This document shows, in pieces, positions 26,661 to 35,265 of a stretch of DNA of 64,000 nt. The translations under genes were made by a program, and so were the position numbers. The notes beneath the pieces were generated by a model. The model ran no database searches and was not told the DNA's origin. It worked only from the letters and a program-made list of their open reading frames with translations. The stretch is taken from contig JAFXOY010000062.1 in NCBI GenBank assembly GCA_017528375.1, positions 1-64,000 on the forward strand, written 5' to 3'. The stretch comes from Clostridia bacterium (GTDB taxonomy: Bacteria; Bacillota; Clostridia; TANB77; CAG-508). Position 1 is the first letter of the stretch, and the number at the start of each line of letters is the position of its first letter.

Positions 26661-26730
26661 TTTGACACATTTGGGGACGGACTCAAAATGTGTCAAAAAT
26701 GTCCCCAAATGAGTCCGTCCCCAAATGGGA
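26661..26730. repeat. Intergenic dyad element 4, between the T-box terminator and tyrS
   Basis: CATTTGGGGACGGACTC (26668-26684) with its exact 17-bp complement at 26711-26727. It lies on the mRNA between the T-box and the ribosome binding site. Internal direct repeats of TGTGTCAAAAATGTCCCC type match the other elements. Confidence 0.88.
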
Positions 26731-26754
26731 CATGCATAAAAAGGAGGAAGAAAA

Positions 26755-27978
26755 ATGACATTAGTTGAAGATTTAAAGTGGAGAGGGATTATTAAAGATA
26801 TATCAAGCCCCGAATTAGAAGAAAAATTGAATAAAGGTGGAATGAAATTTTACATTGGAACAGATCCAACAGCTGACAGTATGCATGTTGGACATTTGTC
26901 AACATTCTTAATTTCAAAAAGATTAAAAGAAGCTGGACATCATCCAATTTTGTTAGTTGGTGGTGCAACTGGAATGATTGGAGATCCAAGACCAACAACT
27001 GAAAGAGCAATGATTTCTAAAGAACAAGTTGAGAAAAATTTTAAAGCTATGAAAAAACAAGCTGAAGAAATTTTTGGATTTGAAGTTGTAAATAATTATG
27101 ATTGGGTTAAAGATATTAATGTTTTAGATTTCCTAAGAGATTATGGAAAATTCTTTAATATTAATTACATGCTAGATAAAGACATAATTAGAAGAAGATT
27201 AGATTCTGGAATTACATACACAGAATTTTCATACATGATTCTACAAGCATTAGATTTTAAACATCTACATGATACAATGGGTGTTGATTTACAATGTGCA
27301 GGTTCAGATCAATGGGGAAATATTACAGCCGGAATAGATTTAATTAGAAAATCAACAGGTGATGAAGTATATGGATTCACAATGCCATTAGTAACAGATT
27401 CTCAAGGTAAGAAATTTGGTAAAAGCGAGGGAAATGCTTTATGGTTGGATAAAAATAAGACATCTAGCTATAAATTATATCAATTTTTTATAAATGTTGA
27501 AGATTCAATGGTTATAGATTATTTAAAAATCTACACATTTTTATCAAAAGAAGAAATTGAAGAATATGAAAGAAAAAATAATGAACATCCTGAATTAAGG
27601 GAAGCACATAAAGCTTTAGCAAGAGAGATTATTACATTTTTACATGGTAAAGAAGAATATGAAAAAGCTGTAAAATTAACAGAAAATTTATTCAACAATA
27701 AATTCAGCGAAATGTCTAAAGAAGACATAGTTGACTTATTTGGTGACCAAGATATTAAACAAGTTGAAAGTAATGTAAATATTGTTGATTTTATTACTAA
27801 TATGGAAGTTGTAAAAAGTAAAAGAGAAGCTAGAGAATTCATAGGAAATGGTGCAATTTCTATAAACGGAAACAAAGTTGAAAATACAGAACTAGTTGTA
27901 ACAGATGATTTATTTATTGATAATACATACATTGTTGTAAAAAAAGGAAAGAAGAATTACTTTATAGGAAAAAAATAG
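26755..27978 (+). CDS. tyrS: Tyrosyl-tRNA synthetase
   Basis: Class I synthetase charging tRNA-Tyr. 407 residues. HIGH motif is MHVGHL (residues 43-48), KMSKS is KFGKSEGN, tyrosine pocket residues lie in YIGTDPTADS and QALDFKHLHDTMGVDLQCAGSDQWGN (quoted in part). C-terminal S4-like RNA-binding domain at about 345-407 with KSKREAREFIGNGAISINGN. Controlled by the T-box directly upstream. RBS AAGGAGGAAG. Confidence 0.98.
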   Translation: MTLVEDLKWRGIIKDISSPELEEKLNKGGMKFYIGTDPTADSMHVGHLSTFLISKRLKEAGHHPILLVGGATGMIGDPRPTTERAMISKEQVEKNFKAMKKQAEEIFGFEVVNNYDWVKDINVLDFLRDYGKFFNINYMLDKDIIRRRLDSGITYTEFSYMILQALDFKHLHDTMGVDLQCAGSDQWGNITAGIDLIRKSTGDEVYGFTMPLVTDSQGKKFGKSEGNALWLDKNKTSSYKLYQFFINVEDSMVIDYLKIYTFLSKEEIEEYERKNNEHPELREAHKALAREIITFLHGKEEYEKAVKLTENLFNNKFSEMSKEDIVDLFGDQDIKQVESNVNIVDFITNMEVVKSKREAREFIGNGAISINGNKVENTELVVTDDLFIDNTYIVVKKGKKNYFIGKK

Positions 27979-27979
27979 A

Positions 27980-28007
27980 GCAACTGGGGATGCGTCCTCA
28001 ATTGTGC
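27980..28007. repeat. Intergenic dyad element 5 (GCAACTGGGGA type), abutting the amylase RBS
   Basis: GCAACTGGGGA (27980-27990) opposes TCCTCAATTGTGC (27995-28007) with G-T pairs. It begins one base after the tyrS stop and ends against the AAGGAGG of the next gene, exactly as element 2 does before galE. Confidence 0.65.
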
Positions 28008-28020
28008 AAGGAGGTTTCTT

Positions 28021-29922
28021 ATGAACTATTTCAAAGGAGAAAAAATTCAAGTGGTTGCAAGTAGCAATACCATAAGAATTAGTGAGAAATACGTAATTAC
28101 TTTGCAAATTTCAGAAGATTATGGATTTGTAGATGAAGCAAAAGTTGTAATTAATGAGCAAAAAGGTACAAATGAAAGAGAAATCATCATGAATTATATT
28201 TCAACCAAAAATAAAATGAGCACTTTTTCTTGCGGCGTTCCGTTCAATAATGTCGGATTACATTATTTTTGCATTAAGTTGATTGTTAATAATCAAGTAA
28301 AATGGATTAAAAATGACACCAAAAACAAATGTGCTAGTTTTACTAGTGATGATGTTCCATATTGGACAGTAACTGTATATGAAGATGATTTTAAAGTTCC
28401 TGATTGGGCAAAAGGGAAACTAATGTATCAAATTTTTCCGGATAGATTTTATAAAAGTGAAAACTATTTACCAATTCCGTTGCCAGAAAGAATTACAAAA
28501 CAATGGGGTGAAATGCCAAATTGGGATATAGATAAAAATGGCAAAATACATAACAATGACTACTTTATGGGAAATTTAAAAGGAATAGAAGAAAAACTAG
28601 ATTATTTAAGTGAATTAGGAGTAGAAATTATTTATATAAATCCGATATTTTTAAGCCAGTCTAATCATCGCTATGATACAGCTGATTATGAAAATATTGA
28701 TCCTTATTTAGGAACAAATGCAGATTTAAAAAGCTTGTGTAAAAAGGCTCATGAGCGTGAAATAAAAATTGTAATAGATGGTGTATTTAATCATACCGGT
28801 AATGATAGTAAGTATTTTAATGAATTTAAAAATTACAATACAGTTGGGGCTTATCAAGGAACTCAATCGCCTTTTTATGATTGGTATAAAAAGAATAATA
28901 AAGGTGGATTTGAATATTGGTGGGGATTTAAAAACCTTCCAGTATGTGACGGAAATAATTTAGCATGGCAAAATTTTGTATATGGAAAAGATGGAATAAT
29001 TGATAAATGGTTCTCTTTTGGAATAGATGGATTAAGGTTAGATGTAGCAGATGAATTAACAGATGAATTTATTGAAAATATAAGAAAAGCAGTAAAAAGA
29101 AATAAGCCAGAAGGACTAATAATAGGCGAAGTTTGGGATAATGCAATAACCAAAGAAGGATATGGTAAACAAAGAAAATATTTACTTGGAAAAGGCTTAG
29201 ATTCTGTAATGAATTATCCACTAACTAACGCAATTTTAAAATATGTTCGTTTTGGAAAAGCAGATTTTCTTACAGATACAATAAATGAAATTTTAACACA
29301 ATATCCTAAAGAAGTATTACCAGTTTTAATGAATAGTTTATCTACTCATGATATAACAAGAGCTATGACAACTTTGGCTGGTGATGGAATACAAAATAAT
29401 AACAATAACTGGATTTGGGATATTCCATATAGCAGAGACTGGCAATTTACAAAAGATAAATTAACCAAACAACAATACGAAATGGCGAAGAATTTATTAA
29501 AAATAGCTACAGTAATTCAATACTTTTTACCTGGTTGTCCATGCATATATTACGGGGATGAAGTTGGATTACATGGCTATAAAGATCCGTTTAATAGAAA
29601 ATGTTTTCCATGGGATAACATAGATGAAGAATTATATAAATTTTTCATAGAATTAGGAAAAGCTAGAAAACAAGCAGGTATTCTAGCAGAAGCGGAACTG
29701 AACATTATTGAAGCAAATGAAAATATATTTGTATTCGAAAGATATTTAAATGCAATCTCAAATAATGAAAAATGTAGAGTATTTGTAGCAGTTAACCGTA
29801 CAGATAAAGAAATAAAAATTAATATACCAATATTCTATAAAGATGCAAAATCATTATTTGAAATAAATTGTAATCAAAATATGATTTCAAAATACGGAAT
29901 AATGATAAAAATAGCAGAATAA
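28021..29922 (+). CDS. Alpha-amylase family (GH13) glycosidase, neopullulanase/cyclomaltodextrinase-like
   Basis: 633-residue cytoplasmic enzyme (no signal peptide). Residues 1-125 form a beta-sandwich like the N-terminal domain of cyclomaltodextrinases; the TIM barrel runs from MYQIFPDRFY (about 139). Conserved GH13 regions: IDGVFNHTG (region I), GIDGLRLDVADEL with the catalytic Asp nucleophile (II), IIGEVWDN with the acid/base Glu (III), and MNSLSTHDITR with the transition-state Asp (IV). Likely cleaves imported malto-oligosaccharides or cyclodextrins. It lies 42 nt after tyrS and probably shares read-through transcription. Confidence 0.93.
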   Translation: MNYFKGEKIQVVASSNTIRISEKYVITLQISEDYGFVDEAKVVINEQKGTNEREIIMNYISTKNKMSTFSCGVPFNNVGLHYFCIKLIVNNQVKWIKNDTKNKCASFTSDDVPYWTVTVYEDDFKVPDWAKGKLMYQIFPDRFYKSENYLPIPLPERITKQWGEMPNWDIDKNGKIHNNDYFMGNLKGIEEKLDYLSELGVEIIYINPIFLSQSNHRYDTADYENIDPYLGTNADLKSLCKKAHEREIKIVIDGVFNHTGNDSKYFNEFKNYNTVGAYQGTQSPFYDWYKKNNKGGFEYWWGFKNLPVCDGNNLAWQNFVYGKDGIIDKWFSFGIDGLRLDVADELTDEFIENIRKAVKRNKPEGLIIGEVWDNAITKEGYGKQRKYLLGKGLDSVMNYPLTNAILKYVRFGKADFLTDTINEILTQYPKEVLPVLMNSLSTHDITRAMTTLAGDGIQNNNNNWIWDIPYSRDWQFTKDKLTKQQYEMAKNLLKIATVIQYFLPGCPCIYYGDEVGLHGYKDPFNRKCFPWDNIDEELYKFFIELGKARKQAGILAEAELNIIEANENIFVFERYLNAISNNEKCRVFVAVNRTDKEIKINIPIFYKDAKSLFEINCNQNMISKYGIMIKIAE

Positions 29923-29941
29923 TAAAATAAAAAAATATGGA

Positions 29942-30021
29942 AACACTATTATAGCAAGAAGTTTAAATTAAATGGAAATAATTACTAAAAAATTTAACAT
30001 ATTTTCTTGCTATTTTGTGTT
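29942..30021. repeat. Long imperfect inverted repeat downstream of the amylase gene
   Basis: Nested pairings AACAC/GTGTT (29942-29946, 30017-30021), ATAGCAAGAA/TTCTTGCTAT (29951-29960, 30004-30013) and GTTTAAATT/AATTTAAC (29961-29969, 29991-29998) make an 80-nt hairpin. It may terminate the amylase transcript, but the following promoter overlaps its right arm. Different sequence from the GGGGACG elements. Confidence 0.65.
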
Positions 30022-30035
30022 TTCTAGTGTATGAT
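30007..30035 (+). promoter_or_regulatory. Promoter of the CpaE-like cassette
   Basis: TTGCTA (30007-30012), 17-nt spacer, TATGAT (30030-30035). Confidence 0.65.
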
Positions 30036-30095
30036 TATATAAGTAAAAATAAAATAGATATAGTATTTATGAAAAATGAAAGGAGCAAATAATAT

Positions 30096-30533
30096 ATGAA
30101 AAAAATGACACGAATTATGCTAACAACATTGTTTGTATTCATGTGCTTATTTACACCTGTTTATGCGACTTCAACAGTTTATGCTGCTTCAACAGAACAA
30201 TCAAGTGAAACACTAAAAAGTGAAAGCACAGGAAAATTATTAGAAATAAAAAAGCATGAATTAACAACTATAGAAGACTATAAGGAAAAATACGGCTCAG
30301 ACACATATGGTGTAACAGCATATATTTTAGACAGAATCAGAATATACAGTATACCACTAGTGTTTATTGGATTAGCTTTAAGTGCAATTTATCAATTTGT
30401 AGTTGGACTTAAAAAATTAGATGTAAGAGATAAAGGATTTAATGGAATGATTGCCATAATTACTATTGGAGTTATATGCCAAATTCTGCCAATTGTATTT
30501 GCAATAGTGGTAACAAGCACTGGAAATCAATAA
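30096..30533 (+). CDS. Exported small protein with two C-terminal membrane segments
   Basis: 145 residues: signal peptide (about 1-25, ending VYATS), a polar Ser/Glu/Lys region (about 30-75), then hydrophobic helices at about 85-108 and 118-142 with a short basic turn KKLDVRDKG. The layout resembles small two-TM pilin-like subunits (VirB2/TrbC type) or membrane adaptor proteins; no family is certain. It is the first gene of the cassette with the 1105-residue CpaE-like protein and the GAF/GGDEF-like protein, separated by 21 nt from the next gene. Confidence 0.7.
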   Translation: MKKMTRIMLTTLFVFMCLFTPVYATSTVYAASTEQSSETLKSESTGKLLEIKKHELTTIEDYKEKYGSDTYGVTAYILDRIRIYSIPLVFIGLALSAIYQFVVGLKKLDVRDKGFNGMIAIITIGVICQILPIVFAIVVTSTGNQ

Positions 30534-30554
30534 AAATAAGTGGAGGTATTACAA

Positions 30555-33500
30555 ATGAAGGTTTTATTTGCAGTTAATGATGAAAAAGATGCAGAAGCAA
30601 TTACTAGAGTATATCAAAAGGAATACAAAGAAATTATATCTAGTAAAACAGTTTATTATTTTAATGCAATAATTAAAGAATTACAAAAAGATAAAACTTA
30701 TGACAGAATAGTTATAAGTGAAGATGTTGAAATGTTTGCTAGCGATAACTACCAAGCAGTTGACAAATTTATTTTTGATAAAATGGACGCAATAAGTGAT
30801 GAAGCAACAAATACAGAAGGAAATGATATTCCAATTATTTTATTGGGAATGGACAGACGTACAAAAAATGATCCACTATTAGTTAAATTATTTGGATTGG
30901 GATTGTACAATGTATTAGTTGGACAAGATAGAAGCTTACAAAAAGTAGCAGCGTTAATGTATAAACCAAGAACAAAGAAAGAAGCTAAAGCATACTACAA
31001 AGTTGAAGCTGAAAAAGTTACTTACTCAGCTGATAACAAAAATGGTGGAGTTAGTGAATCTGAAATTCAAAACATTCTAACACATTACAAAAAGATTGGA
31101 GATAACATTCCAAAATGTGTTCAAAGTTTTGATAGTATTGTATCACAATACTCAAAAGAACAAGTAAAATTAATTATTCAAGTTTTACCAAATAATGTTA
31201 AAGTTATTTTGGAAGAAAATTCTGATGCATATAGAAAAATAATGGGAATCAAAGGTAAAAAAGCTGAAGGAACAAGTCAATTACGTAAAACAGAATATGT
31301 TGAGAAAGAAATTGATACAGGAAATAGATTAACACAACCTGTTATAATTCCTACAGCTGTTGGAAGTAAAAAAGTGCCAAAAATGCAATTAAAAACTGAT
31401 GCTGCTAAGAAAAAGAGATTAGAAGAAATAGAAAATAAAAAATTGGAAGAAGAAAAAAGAATAGCAAAAGAAAAAGCTGAGGCAGAAGCTAAAAGAAAAG
31501 AAGAAGAGAGATTAGCTAAACTAAAAGCAGAAGAAGAGGCTAAGAAAAAAGAAGAAGAAAGATTAGCTAAATTAAAAGCAGAAGAAGAGGCTAAGAAAAA
31601 AGAAGAAGAAAGATTAGCTAAATTAAAAGCAGAAGCAGAAGCTAAAAGAAAGGAAGAAGAAAGATTGGCAAGATTAAAAGCAGAAGCAGAAGCTAAAAAG
31701 AAAGAAGAAGAAAGATTAGCAAAGTTAAAAGCTGAGGAAGAAAGTGAAGTTGTTACAACTGTAAAAAGAGGAAGAGGAAGACCTCGTAAAACACCAGTTG
31801 AAGCAGTTGTTTTAGAAGATGTACCTGTAAAAAGAAAGAGAGGAAGACCTCGTAAAAATCCTATAATAGAAGATGTACAAGATAAAGTAGAAGAAGTTAA
31901 AAAAGAAATAGTAGATGCTGAAGATGTTGTTACAAATAAAGTATCAAAAGGTACAAAAGCTGTTAAAGAAGTAGCGGCCAAAAAAGAAGAAGCTGCTAAA
32001 AATGATTTTGATGAATTCGATGATATCCTAGCAGGATTTGAGGATTATGAAGATGATGTTCAAGATGTAAAAGAAAATGTATCATATGATAATGATATTG
32101 ATAAAAAAGTTGAAGATGATGAATTCGACTACGATTTATTAGATGACGAGGATGCAGAAGATGCATATGATTCTATAGATGAAGATGTTGAAGATGATGA
32201 ATTTGATTACGATTCAATAGACGATCAAGAAGAAAATAATTCTGAAAATAACTCATCAGTTGAAGATGAAGATGAATTTGATTACGACTTATTAGATGAA
32301 GAGGATGATGATTTTGACTATAGTTCTTTAGACGAAGAAGATGATGACGATTATGACTTTGATTCAATAGATGAAGCCGATGCAGAAACAGAGCCAGAAA
32401 CAGAATATGAAACAGAAGTTGAAGATGAAAACTTCGAAAACGAAGATGTTGAAGATGACGACTTTGATTATGATTTGTTAGACGATGAAGAAGAAACTAA
32501 TAATGATACACAAGAAAATGAAGAAGATGACGATTTTGACTTGGATTGGGAAGACTATGATGATGATGAATTAGAACCAGAACCAGAACAGGAAACACAA
32601 TCGTTTGATGAAGATGAAGATGTTTTACCTGGATTTGAAGACGAAGAGTTTGATGATAAATTCGATGAAAACGATAACGTTGAAGATACAGATGCAGAAA
32701 CACAAGATAACAATGATGAAAACCTAGGTACAGATGATTTTGAAGATGATGATGTTTTACCTGGATTTGATGATGACGACGATTATAATTTCGATGATGA
32801 AGATGATTCTAACAATGTAGAAGAAGTTGTAGAAGAACCAGAAACACATAGTCCTGTATCACCAATACAACACAATGGAGCATTTAAAGGAATTAGCAAC
32901 AAAAATTACAAATATGATAATGATTTAGCAAATAGTATTAAAGATTTAAAAGAAACAGAAGAAAATACATCATACAACTTAGAAACAGATAATTTAATCA
33001 CATCTGGAAAGAAAATAGTATCTTTTGTTGGAACAACTAAAAATGGAACGTCATTCATTGTTAATAATTTAGCTGAATTATACTCAAACAGAGGAATTAA
33101 AACGGCAATTTTAGACTTAACAAAAAATAAAAATTCATATTATATTTACACAAACAACGAAGACGAGTTAAGAGATAAAGCTCAAAACTGTCTAGATAAA
33201 TTAAGAGATGGAATGGCAGATGGTGTTGTAGTTAATAAAAACTTATCTGTATTTACTTCACTACCTGGACAAGATGATGCTTTAGATGATGTAACAGGTA
33301 TAATAAAAACATTATTAGAAAACTATACAATAGTATTGTTAGATTGTGATTTTGATACAGACGTTAGATATTTCAGAACAGCACAAGAAATGTATCTAGT
33401 ACAAAGTTTAGACGTACTTACAATACAACCTTTAACAGCATTCTTAAGAGATTTAAAAGTTAAAGATATATTAGAAACTAACAAACTAAGAGTAATAATT

Positions 33501-33872
33501 AACAAAAATATTAAAGTTAATGCTCTTTCAGAAAAAGTTCTAATAGGTGGAATGTCAGTATATAACGATCCAGCAATGACATATATGACAGAATTATTCA
33601 ATAAAGAAACAATAAAATATACAACAGTACCATTTGAAGATCAAGTATATGTAAAATACTTAGAAGGATTGGTAAATTGCCAAATATCTTCAAAAGGATA
33701 TTCAAAGAACTTTATATCTAGCTTAAATAAATTAGCTGATATGGTTTATCCAACAATAAGTGGAAAAAACGCTAAAAATTATAATGATTATTCAAATAAC
33801 AACAAAAAATTTGAAGATGCATTTTCAAAAAATACAAGTTCTATATTAAATAAAATGAAGAAAAAGTATTAA
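30555..33872 (+). CDS. Giant CpaE/MinD-like protein with coiled coil, two AT-hooks and acidic tract
   Basis: 1105 residues in five parts. About 1-140: receiver-like alpha/beta domain as in CpaE (MKVLFAVNDEKDAEAITRVY). About 290-396: helical coiled coil, five copies of a KKKEEERLAKLKAEEEA-type 17-mer. Two AT-hook motifs RGRPRK near residues 406 and 429. About 470-780: very acidic Asp/Glu/Tyr/Phe tract with repeated DDEFDYDLLD-like units. About 818-1060: MinD/ParA-like domain (IVSFVGTTKNGTSFIVNNLA, TIVLLDCDFDTD) whose P-loop lacks the usual GKT, so ATP hydrolysis is doubtful. The start at 30555 follows GGAGG; a GTG at 30540 precedes it. Possible spatial organiser linking DNA and membrane; function not known. 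Confidence 0.8.
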   Translation: MKVLFAVNDEKDAEAITRVYQKEYKEIISSKTVYYFNAIIKELQKDKTYDRIVISEDVEMFASDNYQAVDKFIFDKMDAISDEATNTEGNDIPIILLGMDRRTKNDPLLVKLFGLGLYNVLVGQDRSLQKVAALMYKPRTKKEAKAYYKVEAEKVTYSADNKNGGVSESEIQNILTHYKKIGDNIPKCVQSFDSIVSQYSKEQVKLIIQVLPNNVKVILEENSDAYRKIMGIKGKKAEGTSQLRKTEYVEKEIDTGNRLTQPVIIPTAVGSKKVPKMQLKTDAAKKKRLEEIENKKLEEEKRIAKEKAEAEAKRKEEERLAKLKAEEEAKKKEEERLAKLKAEEEAKKKEEERLAKLKAEAEAKRKEEERLARLKAEAEAKKKEEERLAKLKAEEESEVVTTVKRGRGRPRKTPVEAVVLEDVPVKRKRGRPRKNPIIEDVQDKVEEVKKEIVDAEDVVTNKVSKGTKAVKEVAAKKEEAAKNDFDEFDDILAGFEDYEDDVQDVKENVSYDNDIDKKVEDDEFDYDLLDDEDAEDAYDSIDEDVEDDEFDYDSIDDQEENNSENNSSVEDEDEFDYDLLDEEDDDFDYSSLDEEDDDDYDFDSIDEADAETEPETEYETEVEDENFENEDVEDDDFDYDLLDDEEETNNDTQENEEDDDFDLDWEDYDDDELEPEPEQETQSFDEDEDVLPGFEDEEFDDKFDENDNVEDTDAETQDNNDENLGTDDFEDDDVLPGFDDDDDYNFDDEDDSNNVEEVVEEPETHSPVSPIQHNGAFKGISNKNYKYDNDLANSIKDLKETEENTSYNLETDNLITSGKKIVSFVGTTKNGTSFIVNNLAELYSNRGIKTAILDLTKNKNSYYIYTNNEDELRDKAQNCLDKLRDGMADGVVVNKNLSVFTSLPGQDDALDDVTGIIKTLLENYTIVLLDCDFDTDVRYFRTAQEMYLVQSLDVLTIQPLTAFLRDLKVKDILETNKLRVIINKNIKVNALSEKVLIGGMSVYNDPAMTYMTELFNKETIKYTTVPFEDQVYVKYLEGLVNCQISSKGYSKNFISSLNKLADMVYPTISGKNAKNYNDYSNNNKKFEDAFSKNTSSILNKMKKKY
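31488..31742 (+). repeat. In-frame 51-bp tandem repeat, five units
   Basis: Each unit encodes about AKKKEEERLAKLKAEEE; units differ by a few synonymous and conservative changes. Forms the coiled-coil segment of the CpaE-like protein. Confidence 0.88.
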
Positions 33873-33888
33873 TAACGAGGTGAAATCT

Positions 33889-34998
33889 TTGGGAGCATTG
33901 ATAGTATTTATTATATTACTGCTTGGAATTGCAATTGCATTAGTAGTTTATAATATAAATTTAAGAAGAAAATTACATGTTTTAGATAATACAAATCAAA
34001 AGGTAAACAGCTTAAACGTATTACAAGATTTTATGAATACAATTAGTGAGCAAATTACCGCTGATGAAAAAATTAGAAAAATAAATGAAATACTAATTGA
34101 AAGATATAAAATTAAATATTCAACAATTGTTATATATAATGGTGCAGAATATGAAATAAAAGCATCAAATGTAGAGAAAAAACATTGGGACACATTAAAA
34201 AACTTACAATCAGAAAAGGTGTTTATAGACAGCATACAAACAGCAACAACTAAATATATTACAGTTAATGGTGAAAATGAAAGATTACCATATTTAAAAA
34301 TGGAATATGCAAGGGCAAAATCAGCAATGTTTTTCCCCTTGTATATAGATAACATCTATATCGGTTATTGGATTATCGAAGGCTCTATGCCACACGAATT
34401 TGATAATGTTGATACAACTGTTTTAGAAGTTGTAAAAAATAATATCATATCAGTACTTAGAACCGTAGAAAATCAAAGAATTATAAACAATCTTGTAAGA
34501 GAAGATTTATATTCTGGATTAAAAACTGCAGAATATTTGTATTCAGGTGCAAGAACTGTAATTGATAGATATCCAACATCAGCAGTATGTTTATTTAAAA
34601 TTGTTAATTTACCAAAAATAAATGAAAGAGTTAGCAGAAAAACAGGTAATGAAGTAATTGCCAAAGTATGTAAGCTTATAAAAGAAAATTTATCAAATGA
34701 ATACTTTTTTGTTCGATATAATGGTCCTAAATTTGCAATAGTATTTTCTGGAAGCGATGTAGAAGGCGTTGCACAATTTATGAAAGATATAAAAGCAAGA
34801 GTTGAAACTACGAAAGTTAAACCAAGAGAAGATTACAGAGCAGATTTGGCAGCAAAACCAATGCCATATGTTTTGCCAAGAATTAATGTTGTTGTAACAA
34901 CATATTACAAAGGAACTGCATTAGAAGGATTATTACTAAAAATGGAAGAATATTTGGATAATGCAAATGAGAATGAAAACGAAATTAATTATTTATAG
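33889..34998 (+). CDS. Membrane-anchored GAF plus degenerate GGDEF protein
   Basis: 369 residues: one N-terminal membrane segment (about 2-22), a GAF-like domain at about 45-190 ([32 protein letters not shown]) and a GGDEF-fold domain at about 205-360. The GGDEF signature position reads [10 protein letters not shown], so the catalytic GG(D/E)EF is lost and diguanylate cyclase activity is not expected; it may bind a nucleotide or partner. TTG at 33889 is chosen with GAGGTGA at 33877-33883; GTG at 33880 lies on that site. It follows the CpaE-like gene by 16 nt and precedes ireB by 11 nt. Confidence 0.8.
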   Translation: MGALIVFIILLLGIAIALVVYNINLRRKLHVLDNTNQKVNSLNVLQDFMNTISEQITADEKIRKINEILIERYKIKYSTIVIYNGAEYEIKASNVEKKHWDTLKNLQSEKVFIDSIQTATTKYITVNGENERLPYLKMEYARAKSAMFFPLYIDNIYIGYWIIEGSMPHEFDNVDTTVLEVVKNNIISVLRTVENQRIINNLVREDLYSGLKTAEYLYSGARTVIDRYPTSAVCLFKIVNLPKINERVSRKTGNEVIAKVCKLIKENLSNEYFFVRYNGPKFAIVFSGSDVEGVAQFMKDIKARVETTKVKPREDYRADLAAKPMPYVLPRINVVVTTYYKGTALEGLLLKMEEYLDNANENENEINYL

Positions 34999-35009
34999 GA
35001 GGTATTATT

Positions 35010-35264
35010 ATGGCTACTGACGAAACAGTAAGTTTTAAAGTCGAAAGAGAAAAAAGTATTGAAGCAAAAGAAATTTTGCAAAAAGTTTATGAAGCACTTG
35101 TAGAAAAAGGATATAATCCAATTAACCAAATAGTTGGATATATATTATCAGGAGATCCAACATATATTACAAGCCATAATGATGCAAGAAATCTTATTAG
35201 AAAAATCGAAAGAGATGAATTGCTAGAAAAAATGGTTAAAGAATACATAGGATTGGATGATTAA
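35010..35264 (+). CDS. ireB: IreB family regulatory phosphoprotein (UPF0297)
   Basis: 84 residues, full length. In Enterococcus IreB is a substrate of the PASTA kinase IreK and limits cephalosporin resistance. Recognised by [38 protein letters not shown] and [19 protein letters not shown]. Gene order ireB-ruvX-DUF1292 is the standard Firmicute arrangement (alaS usually precedes). GGAGGTATT ribosome binding site. The stop TAA is 1 nt before the ruvX start. Confidence 0.97.
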   Translation: MATDETVSFKVEREKSIEAKEILQKVYEALVEKGYNPINQIVGYILSGDPTYITSHNDARNLIRKIERDELLEKMVKEYIGLDD

Positions 35265-35265
35265 A

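Noticed and set aside
31488..31742. Second regular repeat array
   Set aside because: In-frame 17-residue coiled-coil repeats within the CpaE-like gene, not an intergenic array.
31277..31981. 234-codon antisense open frame
   Set aside because: Opposite the coiled-coil repeat; lacks RBS and shows low-complexity Ser/Leu/Phe composition.
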